NCBI RefSeq assembly: GCF_040111675.1
Contig: NZ_CP157794.1
Coordinates: 4,758,444-4,822,443 of the forward strand
Origin: Salinarimonas sp.
GTDB lineage: Bacteria; Pseudomonadota; Alphaproteobacteria; Rhizobiales; Beijerinckiaceae
Length of the DNA stretch: 64,000 nucleotides
Direction of reading: 5' to 3'
In this document: positions 26,396 to 35,140 of the stretch, one piece after another
Numbering within the stretch: position 1 is the stretch's first letter
Layout of the letters: the number at the start of each line of letters is the position of its first letter
Notes under the pieces: generated by a model
Seen by the model: only the letters and a program-made list of their open reading frames with translations
What the model was told of the DNA's origin: nothing
Databases searched by the model: none
Made by a program: the position numbers and the translations under genes

Positions 26396-28129
26396 TCACG
26401 CCGCCACGGGCGTGCGTCGCGCGTCCCCCGTCGCGTCGACGAAGCGGGCGGCTTCCTCGAAGGGGAGCGGCGGGGCGAACAGGTAGCCCTGGCCGAAGGG
26501 GCAGCCCAGCGCCTCCAGCAGGCGCAGGTGCTCGGGCGTCTCGATGCCCTCGGCCACGATGTCGATCTCCAGCCGCGCCGCGAGCTCGATCAGCCCCGAG
26601 ACGATGGCGTGGCTCGCGCGGTCCTCGGTGATCCGCGAGACGAAGGAGCGATCGATCTTGATCGTGTCGAGCGGGAAGGCGCGCAGGTGGGTCAGCGAGG
26701 CGAAGCCGGTGCCGAAGTCGTCGAGGGAAATGCGGATGCCGCGCTCGCGCAGGCTCGCCGCGGTGCGGGCGATGAAATCCGTCTCGCCGTTGAGGAAGAC
26801 GGTCTCGGTCACCTCGATCACGAGCTTGTCGATCGCGACCCCCGCCTCGCCGAAGGCCCGCTCGATGCGCGCCTCGAGGTCGCCGCGCTGGAAATCGGCG
26901 AGGGTGACGTTGAGCCCGACCTTGTCGAAGGCGAGCCCGCGCGCCTCGAAGCGGGCGAGGTCGCGCGCCACGAGCGTGAGCATGCGCGTCGTCAGCGCGT
27001 GCCCGATGCGCGGGTCGAGCAGCGCGCTGGCGTAGCGGCCCGGCGCGTGCGCCTCCTCGCCGACGCGGAAACGCGCGAGGCTCTCGAAGCCGCAGAACAA
27101 TCGATCGCACAGCCTCACGACCGGCATGTAGCGCGGCTCGATGCGGCCCTCGTCGAGGAAGCGGCCGACGTCGGCGACCTGCTTCAGCCGCGCGACGATG
27201 GCGGAGCGGATGGTCGGGCGATAGGGCACGAAGCGACCACGCCCCGCGCCCTTGGCATGGTAGAGCGCGATGTCCGCGTCCCCGCGCAGCAGGTCCGCGT
27301 CGCCGGCCGGACGCGCCAGGGCGCCGCCGATCGACACGGACGGCAGCAGCATGTGGCCCTCGGCGACGATGGGCTCCGCGCAGGCGGCGAGGATGCGCTC
27401 GGCGATCTCGGCGAGCATGCGCTCGTCGGCGCCGCGCGAGAGGACCACGGCGAATTCGTCGCCGCCGAGGCGCGCGGCTTCCTGGTGCGGCCCGAGCGCG
27501 GCGCGGATGCGCGCCGCGACCCCGCGGATCAGCACGTCGCCGACGCCGTGGCCCAGCGTGTCGTTGACGTCCTTGAGCTTGTCGACGTCGATCAGCAGCA
27601 GGCCCGCACCGGGCTGCCCCGCCGCCGCGGCGTTCAGCTCGACGAAGCGCTTGCGGTTCCAGAGCCCCGTCAGCTCGTCGACATTGGCGAGCGTCCAGAG
27701 AGCCCGTTCCTGGCCGCGCCTGCGGGTGACGTCCTGGACGAGGCCCACGACGGCGCCGCCGGCGGGATCGGCGGGGTCGCGGGTCGCGGCGACCCGCACC
27801 CAGACGGGCGGCGTAGCGGCCGCATCGAGGGCGATCTCCCGATCGAAGCCGCAGCCTTCGTCGCGGCAGGCCGCGATGGCGTCGCGCAACGCGGCGCGCT
27901 CGGCTGCGGGAAAGGCCTCGAGAAACGCCTCGAGGGTCGGCGCCGCCTCGTCGGCCAGGCGCAGCACGTCGGAGACGGCGGCGGTCCGGTACAGACGAGC
28001 GCCGTCGAGGCGCCACGCCGCGACGCCGGCGAGACGGGCCGCGGTGGCGGTGAGCGCCTGCGCGTCGAAGCTCGGTACGGCTTCCTCCGCGCGCTCCTCG
28101 TCCTGCACCGGGCCCGTCTTGCTCATCAT
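26396..28129 (-). CDS. Bifunctional c-di-GMP enzyme, PAS-GGDEF-EAL
   Basis: A 577-aa cytosolic signalling protein. A PAS-like sensor region covers about residues 15-140 (VWVRVAATRD, VGLVQDVTRRR). A diguanylate cyclase domain follows with DELTGLWNRKRF and an intact GGDEF, so synthesis is plausible. The phosphodiesterase domain carries the signature as ESL, with catalytic context NVTLADF, EVTET, DDFGTGFASL, KIDRSF and AEGIET all present, so hydrolysis is also plausible. The start at 28129 (MMSK) follows AAAGGCGG; a 90-bp longer frame is open upstream but lacks a ribosome site. It converges with the oxidoreductase gene, 4 bp apart. Confidence 0.9.
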   Translation of the reverse strand: MMSKTGPVQDEERAEEAVPSFDAQALTATAARLAGVAAWRLDGARLYRTAAVSDVLRLADEAAPTLEAFLEAFPAAERAALRDAIAACRDEGCGFDREIALDAAATPPVWVRVAATRDPADPAGGAVVGLVQDVTRRRGQERALWTLANVDELTGLWNRKRFVELNAAAAGQPGAGLLLIDVDKLKDVNDTLGHGVGDVLIRGVAARIRAALGPHQEAARLGGDEFAVVLSRGADERMLAEIAERILAACAEPIVAEGHMLLPSVSIGGALARPAGDADLLRGDADIALYHAKGAGRGRFVPYRPTIRSAIVARLKQVADVGRFLDEGRIEPRYMPVVRLCDRLFCGFESLARFRVGEEAHAPGRYASALLDPRIGHALTTRMLTLVARDLARFEARGLAFDKVGLNVTLADFQRGDLEARIERAFGEAGVAIDKLVIEVTETVFLNGETDFIARTAASLRERGIRISLDDFGTGFASLTHLRAFPLDTIKIDRSFVSRITEDRASHAIVSGLIELAARLEIDIVAEGIETPEHLRLLEALGCPFGQGYLFAPPLPFEEAARFVDATGDARRTPVAA

Positions 28130-28307
28130 GTCCGCCTTTCGACGCCGTTCGGCGGCGCCTCCCTCGCAGGCTGGCCGAAATCCCCTAAAGCTTCGGTGAA
28201 TCCGAGCGATTCCCGACACGAGACGGACCGTGCGTCCGCGCCCGCACGGGATGGGCGGCGATGCCGGGCGTGTTCCCTTTTTGATCGCATCGTGCTAGGA
28301 AGGATGC

Positions 28308-28799
28308 ATGACCGGCCTCGCACTCTCCCCGCGCCCGGACGGGCGCCAGTCCCCCGCCGCTCTCGCCATCCAAAGGGGCGTGCGCCGCCTCTTCGCCGCG
28401 CACGACTGCGTCACCCTGTGCGAGTTCACGCTGCGCTCCGGCCGGCGGGCGGACGTGATCGCGCTCGCGCGCGACGGCAGCGTGTCGATCGTGGAGATCA
28501 AGTCGAGCGTGCGGGATTTCCGGGCGGACCGGAAATGGCCGGACTATCGGGACTTCTGCGACCGCCTCTATTTCGCCGTCGACGCCCGAACGCCCCTCGA
28601 CATCCTGCCGATCGAGACCGGGCTGATCCTCGCCGACGGATACGGGGCGGAGATCCTGCGCGAGCCGCCCCATCACGCTCTGGCGCCGGCCCGGCGCAAG
28701 GCGCTCACACTGCGCTTCGCCCGCGCTGCGGCGGCGGGGCTGCACGCGGCGACGGACCCGGAGGCGCGGGCCTATCTCGGCGGGCTCTCGGAGGGCTGA
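28308..28799 (+). CDS. mmcB: MmcB family DNA repair nuclease-like protein
   Basis: A 163-aa protein of the alphaproteobacterial MmcB family, first linked to mitomycin C tolerance in Caulobacter. A PD-(D/E)XK-like core is visible: RRADVIAL (Asp) followed by SIVEIKSS (E-x-K) around residues 44-63, then the conserved SVRDFRADRKWPDYRDFCDRLYFAV. Size and composition are typical. In that lineage the gene is part of the SOS/repair repertoire; I see no clear LexA box upstream. It diverges from the PAS-GGDEF-EAL gene and converges with the SDR. Confidence 0.88.
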   Translation: MTGLALSPRPDGRQSPAALAIQRGVRRLFAAHDCVTLCEFTLRSGRRADVIALARDGSVSIVEIKSSVRDFRADRKWPDYRDFCDRLYFAVDARTPLDILPIETGLILADGYGAEILREPPHHALAPARRKALTLRFARAAAAGLHAATDPEARAYLGGLSEG

Positions 28800-28809
28800 G
28801 GCGCCGGCC

Positions 28810-29574
28810 TCAAGCGGCGGTCCAGCCGCCGTCGACGAGCAGCGAGGCCCCGGTCACCAGCGCGCTCGCGTCGGAGGCGAGGAAGACGACGGGGCCCATC
28901 AGGTCCTCGACGCGGCCCATCCGTCCGAGCGCGATCTTGGAGAGCACCCAGTCGCGGAAGGCCGGATCGGAGAGGCTCGCCCTGGTGAGGTCCGTCTCGA
29001 TGAAGGTCGGGCATATCGTGTTGACGCGCACGCCATGCGGCCCGAGCTCGAGGGCCATCGCCTTGGTGATCCCCTCGACGGCGAACTTGGAGGCGCAATA
29101 GACCGTACGCTTCGGGCCGCCGACATGGCCCATCTGCGAGGACATGGTGATGATCGAGCCCGGCCGGCCGGCGGCGAGAAGGCCCCGCGCCACGGCCTGC
29201 GCGACGAAGTAGGCGCCGCGGACGTTCACGTCCATCACCGTGTCGAACTGCTCGAGCGTGGTGTCGACGAGATGGGCCGGGCGGGTGACGCCGGCATTGT
29301 TGACGAGCACGTCGAAGGGCCCCGCCGCCTCGATCGCCGGGCCGGCCGTCTCCGGCGCGTCGACGTCGAGGACGAGGGCGTCGGCGCGCCAGCCCTCGGC
29401 CCGGAAGGCGGCGGCCGCCTCCTCGAGGGCGTCGCGCGAGCGGGCGGCGAGCGTCACCGCGGCGCCGGCCTCGGCGAGCGCTGCGGCGCAGGCGAGCCCG
29501 ATGCCGCGCGAGGCTCCGGTGACGAGCGCCCGCTTGCCGTCGAGGCGGAAGCTCGGCGTGCGGGGCAGCCGCAT
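28810..29574 (-). CDS. Short-chain dehydrogenase/reductase linked to the TRAP operon
   Basis: A 254-aa classical SDR. TGASRGIG (residues ~20-27) binds the nucleotide, AARSRD after strand 2 suggests NADP(H), then VNNAG, a Ser region (ITMSSQMG), YCASK active site, and the terminal LLVDGG. It is the last gene of a leftward TRAP transport operon, 34 bp after the large permease. That position suggests it oxidises or reduces the imported organic acid or sugar acid. It resembles gluconate-5-dehydrogenase-type SDRs, but substrate is unproven. Confidence 0.87.
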   Translation of the reverse strand: MRLPRTPSFRLDGKRALVTGASRGIGLACAAALAEAGAAVTLAARSRDALEEAAAAFRAEGWRADALVLDVDAPETAGPAIEAAGPFDVLVNNAGVTRPAHLVDTTLEQFDTVMDVNVRGAYFVAQAVARGLLAAGRPGSIITMSSQMGHVGGPKRTVYCASKFAVEGITKAMALELGPHGVRVNTICPTFIETDLTRASLSDPAFRDWVLSKIALGRMGRVEDLMGPVVFLASDASALVTGASLLVDGGWTAA

Positions 29575-29608
29575 CGGGGTCTCCTCCTGTGCGCCGACGC
29601 CGCCCGGC

Positions 29609-31000
29609 TCAGCCGTAGAGCACGCGCGGCAGCCAGGTCGCGATCTGCGGGTAGACGAAGAGCAGCGCGATGGCGATCACCTGCAGGACCACGAACGGCA
29701 GGACGCCCTGGTAGATCATCCCCGTCGTCACCTTCGAGGGCGCGACGCCACGCAGGTAGAACAGCGCGAAGCCGAAGGGCGGCGTGAGGAAGGAGGTCTG
29801 CAGGTTCATGCCGACGATGACGCCGAGCCAGACGGGGCTGACGTCGAGGTTCAAGAGCACCGGGGCCGTGATCGGCAGGACGATGAAGATGATCTCGAAG
29901 GTGTCGAGGATGAAGCCCAGCACGAACATCATCGCCATGACCGCGATCACGGCGCCGATGACGCCGCCCGGCAGCTGCGACAGCAGGTCGTGGACGAGCG
30001 CGTCGCCGCCCATGAGGCGGAAGACGATGGAGAACACCGAGGCGCCGAAGAGGATGATGAAGATCATCGAGGTGATCGTCGCGGTGGAGATCACTACCTC
30101 CTTGAAGGTGCGTCCCGACAGCTTCCAGCGCGCCGCGGCGAGGATCGTCGCGCCGACGGCGCCGACCGAGGCCGCCTCCGTCGGGGTCGCGATGCCGCCG
30201 AGGATCGAGCCGAGCACGGCGACGATCAGCAGGAGCGGGGGAACGAGCGCCGAGATCACCTCGCCGAAGAGGTGCTTGCGCTCCTCCGGCGGCACCGGCG
30301 TCGCCGGGCAGGTCTGCGGCGCGGTGACCGCCTTGATCACCATCCAGAGAAGGTAGAGGCCGACCAGCATGAGGCCGGGGAAGAAGGCGCCGGCGAACAG
30401 GTCGCCGACCGAGACCGGGGCCGGGGCGAAATTGCCCTTCGCCATCTGCACCTGGGCGTTGATGCCCGACAGCATGTCGCCCATGAAGATGAGAACGGTC
30501 GAGGGCGGGATGATCTGGCCGAGCGTGCCGGAGGCGCAGATCACCCCGCAGGCGAGCTTGGGATCGTAGCCGGCGCGCAGCATGGCCGGCAGCGAGATCA
30601 GCCCCATGGTCACGACGGTGGCGCCGACCACCCCGGTCGAGGCGGCGAGCAGCGCGCCCACGATGACGACCGAGATGCCCAGGCCGCCGCGCAGGTTTCC
30701 GAACAGCTTGCCCATGGTCAGCAGCAATTGCTCGGCGATGCCGGAGCGCTCCAGCATCACGCCCATGAAGATGAACAACGGCACCGCGACGAGCACCTCG
30801 TTCGTCATGAAGCCGATGTAGCGCGACGGCAGGGCGGCGTAGTTCGACGGGTCGAAGACGCCGAGCCACATGCCGACGAGCCCGAAGAGCAGCGATACGC
30901 CGGCGAGGGTGAAGGCCACGGGAAAGCCGAGCATCAACAGGGCGATGATGCCGAAGAACATGGAGCCGGCGAGGATCTCGCCGATCAGTACGGGATCCAT
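29609..31000 (-). CDS. TRAP transporter large permease (DctM), second set
   Basis: A 463-aa polytopic protein of the DctM/TRAP-large family, the Na+-coupled translocating subunit for organic acids. About twelve hydrophobic segments are present, including the family's GVMLERSGIAEQLL, LAASTGVVGATVVTMGLISLPAML and GTLGQIIPPSTVLIFMGD blocks. The start (MDPVLIGE) lies 6 bp after the small permease stop. No binding protein lies in this half of the locus. Confidence 0.93.
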   Translation of the reverse strand: MDPVLIGEILAGSMFFGIIALLMLGFPVAFTLAGVSLLFGLVGMWLGVFDPSNYAALPSRYIGFMTNEVLVAVPLFIFMGVMLERSGIAEQLLLTMGKLFGNLRGGLGISVVIVGALLAASTGVVGATVVTMGLISLPAMLRAGYDPKLACGVICASGTLGQIIPPSTVLIFMGDMLSGINAQVQMAKGNFAPAPVSVGDLFAGAFFPGLMLVGLYLLWMVIKAVTAPQTCPATPVPPEERKHLFGEVISALVPPLLLIVAVLGSILGGIATPTEAASVGAVGATILAAARWKLSGRTFKEVVISTATITSMIFIILFGASVFSIVFRLMGGDALVHDLLSQLPGGVIGAVIAVMAMMFVLGFILDTFEIIFIVLPITAPVLLNLDVSPVWLGVIVGMNLQTSFLTPPFGFALFYLRGVAPSKVTTGMIYQGVLPFVVLQVIAIALLFVYPQIATWLPRVLYG

Positions 31001-31006
31001 CGCGGC

Positions 31007-31558
31007 TTACTCCTTGCCGTGGCCGTAGCGCAGATGCTCGGGCACGAGGTCCATGCGATCGCGCAGAATGAGGACGCTGCGGCCGATCATCGCGAGGCCC
31101 TGGATCAGGATCAGCAGCCCGAAGATCAGGATGAAGCTCTTGAGCACGAAGAAGCCCGGCATGCCGCCGACGTTCGGCGAGGCCTCGTAGAGACGCCAGG
31201 AGCGCTGCACGTAGGGCAGCCCGTAGGCGAAGATCACGTAGCAATAGGGAACGATGAAGATCAGCACGCCGATCAGATCGACGGCGGCCTTGGTCTTCAG
31301 CCCGGCGGGGCGGTAGAAGATGTCGACGCGTACGTGATCGTCGCGCAGGAGCGCGAAGCCGGCCACGGCGGTGAACATCGCGCCGTTCAGCCAGACGTAG
31401 AGGTCCTGCATCCAGACCTGCGTCGTCGAGAACACGTAGCGCTGCACCACGACCGTGAAGCACACGACCACGATGGCCAGAGCCAGCCAAGAGAAGACGT
31501 TGCCCACGAGCCGATTGACCCCGCTCAGGGCGCGTACCAGGAACGCGACGACGTGCAC
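31007..31558 (-). CDS. TRAP transporter small permease (DctQ), second set
   Basis: A 183-aa DctQ-type protein with four membrane helices and the family segment RDDHVRVDIFYRP between helices 2 and 3. The proposed start is GTG at 31558, reading VHVVAFLVRALSGVNRL, preceded by GAGGGG about 5 nt upstream. The longer ATG frame from 31771 adds a 71-residue low-complexity stretch over the operator region and is unlikely. Followed after 6 bp by its DctM partner. Confidence 0.85.
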   Translation of the reverse strand: MHVVAFLVRALSGVNRLVGNVFSWLALAIVVVCFTVVVQRYVFSTTQVWMQDLYVWLNGAMFTAVAGFALLRDDHVRVDIFYRPAGLKTKAAVDLIGVLIFIVPYCYVIFAYGLPYVQRSWRLYEASPNVGGMPGFFVLKSFILIFGLLILIQGLAMIGRSVLILRDRMDLVPEHLRYGHGKE

Positions 31559-31807
31559 TTCACCCCTCCCCCGACGCCGAGGCGCGCCGACGCGCGCTCG
31601 CGATCCGGCGGACCGGACGCGGCTCCCGTGAGCATCGCTCGCGCGAGCCCGGCGTCTCGTCCGGCCCGTTACGGCGGTCGGCGCCGGCGACCCGCCGCAG
31701 CCCGGGATGTGCGTATTCGCGCACAATCCGTCTTGCGACGTCCGTATGATACGGAAAACTCCGGGGGTCAACGACGAATCGCGCCGAGCCCGCCGGTCTT
31801 TTCACCC
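31559..31807. promoter_or_regulatory. Intra-locus regulatory region with two palindromes
   Basis: The 249-bp gap between the two TRAP permease sets contains two perfect inverted repeats: TGTGCG-TATTCG-CGCACA at 31708-31725 and TCCGTAT-G-ATACGGA at 31741-31755. The second has the GTAT-N-ATAC form of GntR/FadR-family (FCD) operators, regulators often paired with TRAP systems. A TTGACC sits on the minus strand near 31770. The gap and palindromes suggest the downstream dctQM-SDR genes have their own regulated promoter. No regulator gene is in the window. Confidence 0.5.
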
Positions 31808-33172
31808 TCATCCGCCGTACATCTGGGCCGGCAACCAGAGCACCAGATCGTCGAAGAAGAACACGGCCGTCACCACGAGGACCTGGATCAGCACGAAGGG
31901 AATCACGCCGCGATAGATGTCCTGCGTTCGCACCTCGGGCGGGACGACGCCCTTGAGGTAGAACAGCGAGAATCCGACCGGTGGCGTGAGGAACGACGTC
32001 TGCAGCGTCACGGCGAAGATCACGACGAACCAGACGAGCGAGAAGCCCATGTCGACGACGACCGGGCCGACGAGCGGCAGCAGGATCAGCGTGATCTCGA
32101 GCCAGTCGAGGAAGAAGCCGGCCAGGAACGCGATGAACAGGATCACCAGGATGATGCCGCCCGGCGGGAACGGGATCGAGGTGAGCATGTGGGCGATGAA
32201 CTCGTCGCCCCCGAGCTGGCGCAGCACGACGGCGAAGGCGGTGGCGCCGATGAAGATGCCGAAGATGAAGGCCGTGGTCAGCGTGGTCTTGTAGCAGACG
32301 TCGCGCAGCACCGCGAAGCTGAAGCGCCGGTTGGCCATGGCGAGAAGCGTCGCGCCGAAGGCGCCGACGCCCGAGGCTTCGGTCGGCGTCGCGATGCCGA
32401 AGAAGATCGAGCCGAGCACGGCGACGATCAGCAGGATCGGCGGGATCACCGCGAGCAGCGTGTCGCGGATGAGCCCGGGCGAGAGCGGCTCGAGATTCTT
32501 CGGCGCCGGAGCCATCTTCGGCACGAGCTGCGCGCCGATGACGGCGTAGGCGATGTAGCACAGCCCGAGCAGGACGCCCGGGATCAGCGCGCCCATGAAC
32601 AGCTCGCCCACGGAGAGCGAGAGCTGGTCGGCCATCAGGATGAGCATCACGGAGGGCGGGATCAGGATTCCGAGCGTGCCCGCCGAGGCGACGACGCCGG
32701 AGGCGAAGGCCTTCGAGTAGTTCTGCGCCAGCATCACCGGCATGGCGAGCATGGCGAGCAGCGTCACCGACGCGCCGACGATGCCGGTCGAGGCCGCCAG
32801 CAGGATGCCGATGAGGATCACGCCCATGGCGAGGCCGCCCGGGTAGCGCCCGAACAGCTTGACGAAGTTCGTCATCAGCTTCTCGGCGACGCCGGAGCGC
32901 TCGAGCATCAGGCCCATGAAGATGAACATCGGCAAGGCGACGAGCACCCAGTTCGACATCTGCGCGTAGATGCGCTGCACGATGATGCCGAAGATGCGGA
33001 AGTTCGTCAGGAAGTAGGTATCGACGTCGAAATACTCGTTCAGGAGGATACAGCCGACGGCGAAGATCACCGCGATGCCGCCGAGCAGCCAGGCGATCGG
33101 GAACCCGGTGAAGATCAGGGCGATGAAGGATCCCAGCATCGCGATGACGAGGAACTCGTAGGTCTCGAGCAC
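31808..33172 (-). CDS. TRAP transporter large permease (DctM), first set
   Basis: A 454-aa DctM-type permease with about twelve hydrophobic segments and the conserved blocks FIFMGLMLERSGVAEKL, LLAASTGIVGASVTL and GTLGILIPPSVMLILMAD. The start is GTG at 33172 with GGAGGG 8 nt upstream. It follows its DctQ partner by 46 bp and ends before a 249-bp regulatory gap. It is clearly paralogous to the second DctM in the locus but diverged in loops. Confidence 0.93.
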   Translation of the reverse strand: MLETYEFLVIAMLGSFIALIFTGFPIAWLLGGIAVIFAVGCILLNEYFDVDTYFLTNFRIFGIIVQRIYAQMSNWVLVALPMFIFMGLMLERSGVAEKLMTNFVKLFGRYPGGLAMGVILIGILLAASTGIVGASVTLLAMLAMPVMLAQNYSKAFASGVVASAGTLGILIPPSVMLILMADQLSLSVGELFMGALIPGVLLGLCYIAYAVIGAQLVPKMAPAPKNLEPLSPGLIRDTLLAVIPPILLIVAVLGSIFFGIATPTEASGVGAFGATLLAMANRRFSFAVLRDVCYKTTLTTAFIFGIFIGATAFAVVLRQLGGDEFIAHMLTSIPFPPGGIILVILFIAFLAGFFLDWLEITLILLPLVGPVVVDMGFSLVWFVVIFAVTLQTSFLTPPVGFSLFYLKGVVPPEVRTQDIYRGVIPFVLIQVLVVTAVFFFDDLVLWLPAQMYGG

Positions 33173-33218
33173 GCCGTGCGCCCTCCGGAGCCCGCGGGCT
33201 CCCGTCAGTTGTTGTCGG

Positions 33219-33818
33219 TCAGGTGCGATCGGCGCCGTGCGGCTCCGTGCGGGGACGCGGTATCCCGAACAGGAAGGCCGTGACCCGGGTCAGCCGCGAG
33301 AAGGCGGCCAGACCGAGAAAGCCGAAGGCGACGATGATGAAGCTCTTCAGGAACCAGCGGGCGGGCAGGCCGCCGGGCGCCGGGGAGGTCTCGTTCAGGC
33401 GCCAGGAGCGCTCGACGAACGGTATGGCGTCCGCGATGACGATGTAGACGAACGGAGCCAGGAACAGCAGCAGCCCGACCAGCTCGATCCAGGCGCGGCC
33501 GCGATGCGACAGCTTCTCCGCGAGCACGTCGACGCGCACGTGGCCGTCCTTCAGCAGCGTGTAGGACAGGCCCATCATGAAGCCGATCGCGTAGAGGTGC
33601 CATTGCAGCTCCTCCAGCGCGACGAAGTTGGTTCCGATCAGGTAACGCAGGACGACGTTGCCGACGATCAGGATGATGAGGATCGCCCAGATCCAGGAGA
33701 AGGCCTCGCCGATCACACGCACCACGGCGTCGAGCGGACGCGAGATCGCCGTCTCGGGAAGGGAGAAGGCGGCGGCCTCGGCCGCCGCCCCCTCGGGCGT
33801 CACGTGGAGATTGGCCAC
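33219..33818 (-). CDS. TRAP transporter small permease (DctQ), first set
   Basis: A 199-aa DctQ-type protein with four membrane helices and the signature KDGHVRVDVLAEKL, followed by IELVGLLLFLAPFVY. An N-terminal ~25-residue soluble extension precedes helix 1. It begins 33 bp after the binding-protein gene and precedes dctM, the usual P-Q-M order. Confidence 0.92.
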   Translation of the reverse strand: MANLHVTPEGAAAEAAAFSLPETAISRPLDAVVRVIGEAFSWIWAILIILIVGNVVLRYLIGTNFVALEELQWHLYAIGFMMGLSYTLLKDGHVRVDVLAEKLSHRGRAWIELVGLLLFLAPFVYIVIADAIPFVERSWRLNETSPAPGGLPARWFLKSFIIVAFGFLGLAAFSRLTRVTAFLFGIPRPRTEPHGADRT

Positions 33819-33851
33819 GGAATGGACCTCTTCGTCAGGTCGTGGACGCGC

Positions 33852-34952
33852 TTACTGCTGCTCGACCATGTTGTTGAACGCCCAGTCGCGCGGCAGGTAG
33901 CCCTTGGCGTACCACTCGGCGTGCTCGCGCTGGAACGCGCGGATCGAGTCGTGCACCTTGCCGAACTGAGCATCCTCCTCGGACAGGCGCGCCATCACGG
34001 TCTGCGTGGCGTCCCAGAAGGTGTCGAGGAACTCGTCGGACCAGGTGACGAGGTTCACGCCCTGCTCCTGGAAGCGGGCGAGCACCGCGCCCTGCAGCGC
34101 CTCGGCCTTGGCCATGGCCATGGTGACGCCGGCGGTGCAGGTCGTCTCGATGAGGGCCTTGGTCTGGTCGTTGAGGTCGTTCCAGGCGTCCATGTTCACG
34201 TAGAGGAACTGGTTCGTGGACGGCTGGTGCCAGCCCGGCAGGTAGTAGTACTTCGCCACCTGGAAGAAGCCGAGCTGCTCGTCGACGGTCGGGAGCGAGA
34301 ACTCGGTGGCGTCGAGCACGCCCGTCTCGAGCGCCTGGTAGAGCTCGCCGCCGGGCAGCAGCGTCACCGACATCTGCAGCTCTTCCATGATCTCGCCGCC
34401 GACGCCGGCCGCGCGGAACTTCAGGCCCTGCAGGTCGGAGACGCTGGCGATCTCGTTGCGGAACCAGCCGGACGCCTCCGGGCTGATCGAGCCGCACAGG
34501 ATCGGGTAGACGCCGAAGGGCTCGAAGGTCTCCTTGAGGAGCTGGTCGCCCTCGCCGAAATACATCCAGGCGATGAAGCCGGGGCTGTCGAGCCCGAACG
34601 GCGTGGCGCCGAACAGCGCCGAGGCGGGCACCTGGCCGCGCTCGTAGCCCATCCAGGAATAGCCGGCGTCGATGTTCCCCTGCGAGGCGTTCTCGAAGAT
34701 CGTCAGCGGCGGGATCAGCGTGCCGGGCTCCATCACCTGCAGGGTCACCTCGCCACCCGAGACCTCGGACACCGCCTCGGAGACCCACGGCATCGTGTCG
34801 CCCAGCGCGGTCAGCGTCGAGGCGAAGGACATCGGGATCTGCCAGCGCACGCTGTCGAACTCGGCCGCGGCGTCGCGCGGGGCGGCCACCAGCGCGGTCG
34901 CGGCGAGCGTGGTGACCAGCGCGGTCGTGCGCAGTCCTGCTTTGATCGTCAT
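33852..34952 (-). CDS. TRAP transporter substrate-binding protein (DctP/TakP type)
   Basis: A 366-aa periplasmic solute receptor. A signal peptide ends near residue 30 (AAPRDAAAE). The mature domain carries WQIPMSFASTLTALGDTMPW, a TakP-like start, and FRAAGVGGEIMEELQMSVTLLPGGELYQALETGVLDATE, including the conserved substrate-binding Arg. Such receptors often bind 2-oxoacids or mannitol-like compounds. Start at 34952 (MTIKAG) has GGGAGA 8-9 nt upstream and gives a complete signal peptide. It is the only receptor for two permease sets. Confidence 0.92.
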   Translation of the reverse strand: MTIKAGLRTTALVTTLAATALVAAPRDAAAEFDSVRWQIPMSFASTLTALGDTMPWVSEAVSEVSGGEVTLQVMEPGTLIPPLTIFENASQGNIDAGYSWMGYERGQVPASALFGATPFGLDSPGFIAWMYFGEGDQLLKETFEPFGVYPILCGSISPEASGWFRNEIASVSDLQGLKFRAAGVGGEIMEELQMSVTLLPGGELYQALETGVLDATEFSLPTVDEQLGFFQVAKYYYLPGWHQPSTNQFLYVNMDAWNDLNDQTKALIETTCTAGVTMAMAKAEALQGAVLARFQEQGVNLVTWSDEFLDTFWDATQTVMARLSEEDAQFGKVHDSIRAFQREHAEWYAKGYLPRDWAFNNMVEQQ

Positions 34953-35140
34953 GAAGGCGTTCTCCCATTCTCGGCGCGCGCGCCGCCGCCGATGGCCGGC
35001 GGATGCCATGTTGACTCGTGCGCGCGCACGGGCTCCGGCCGGCCCCCCCAGGGCCGGACCTGCGCCATGCTAGCCCCAGCCTTGCATGAGTTTCAAGGCG
35101 GTTTCCGTAAAGCTGCGCATAGCCGAAAGTCTAAAGCCGC

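Noticed and set aside
26396..28129. RpfR-type DSF receptor
   Set aside because: PAS-GGDEF-EAL order matches, but it is far from the RpfF-like gene and the PAS region shows no specific RpfR signature I can identify.
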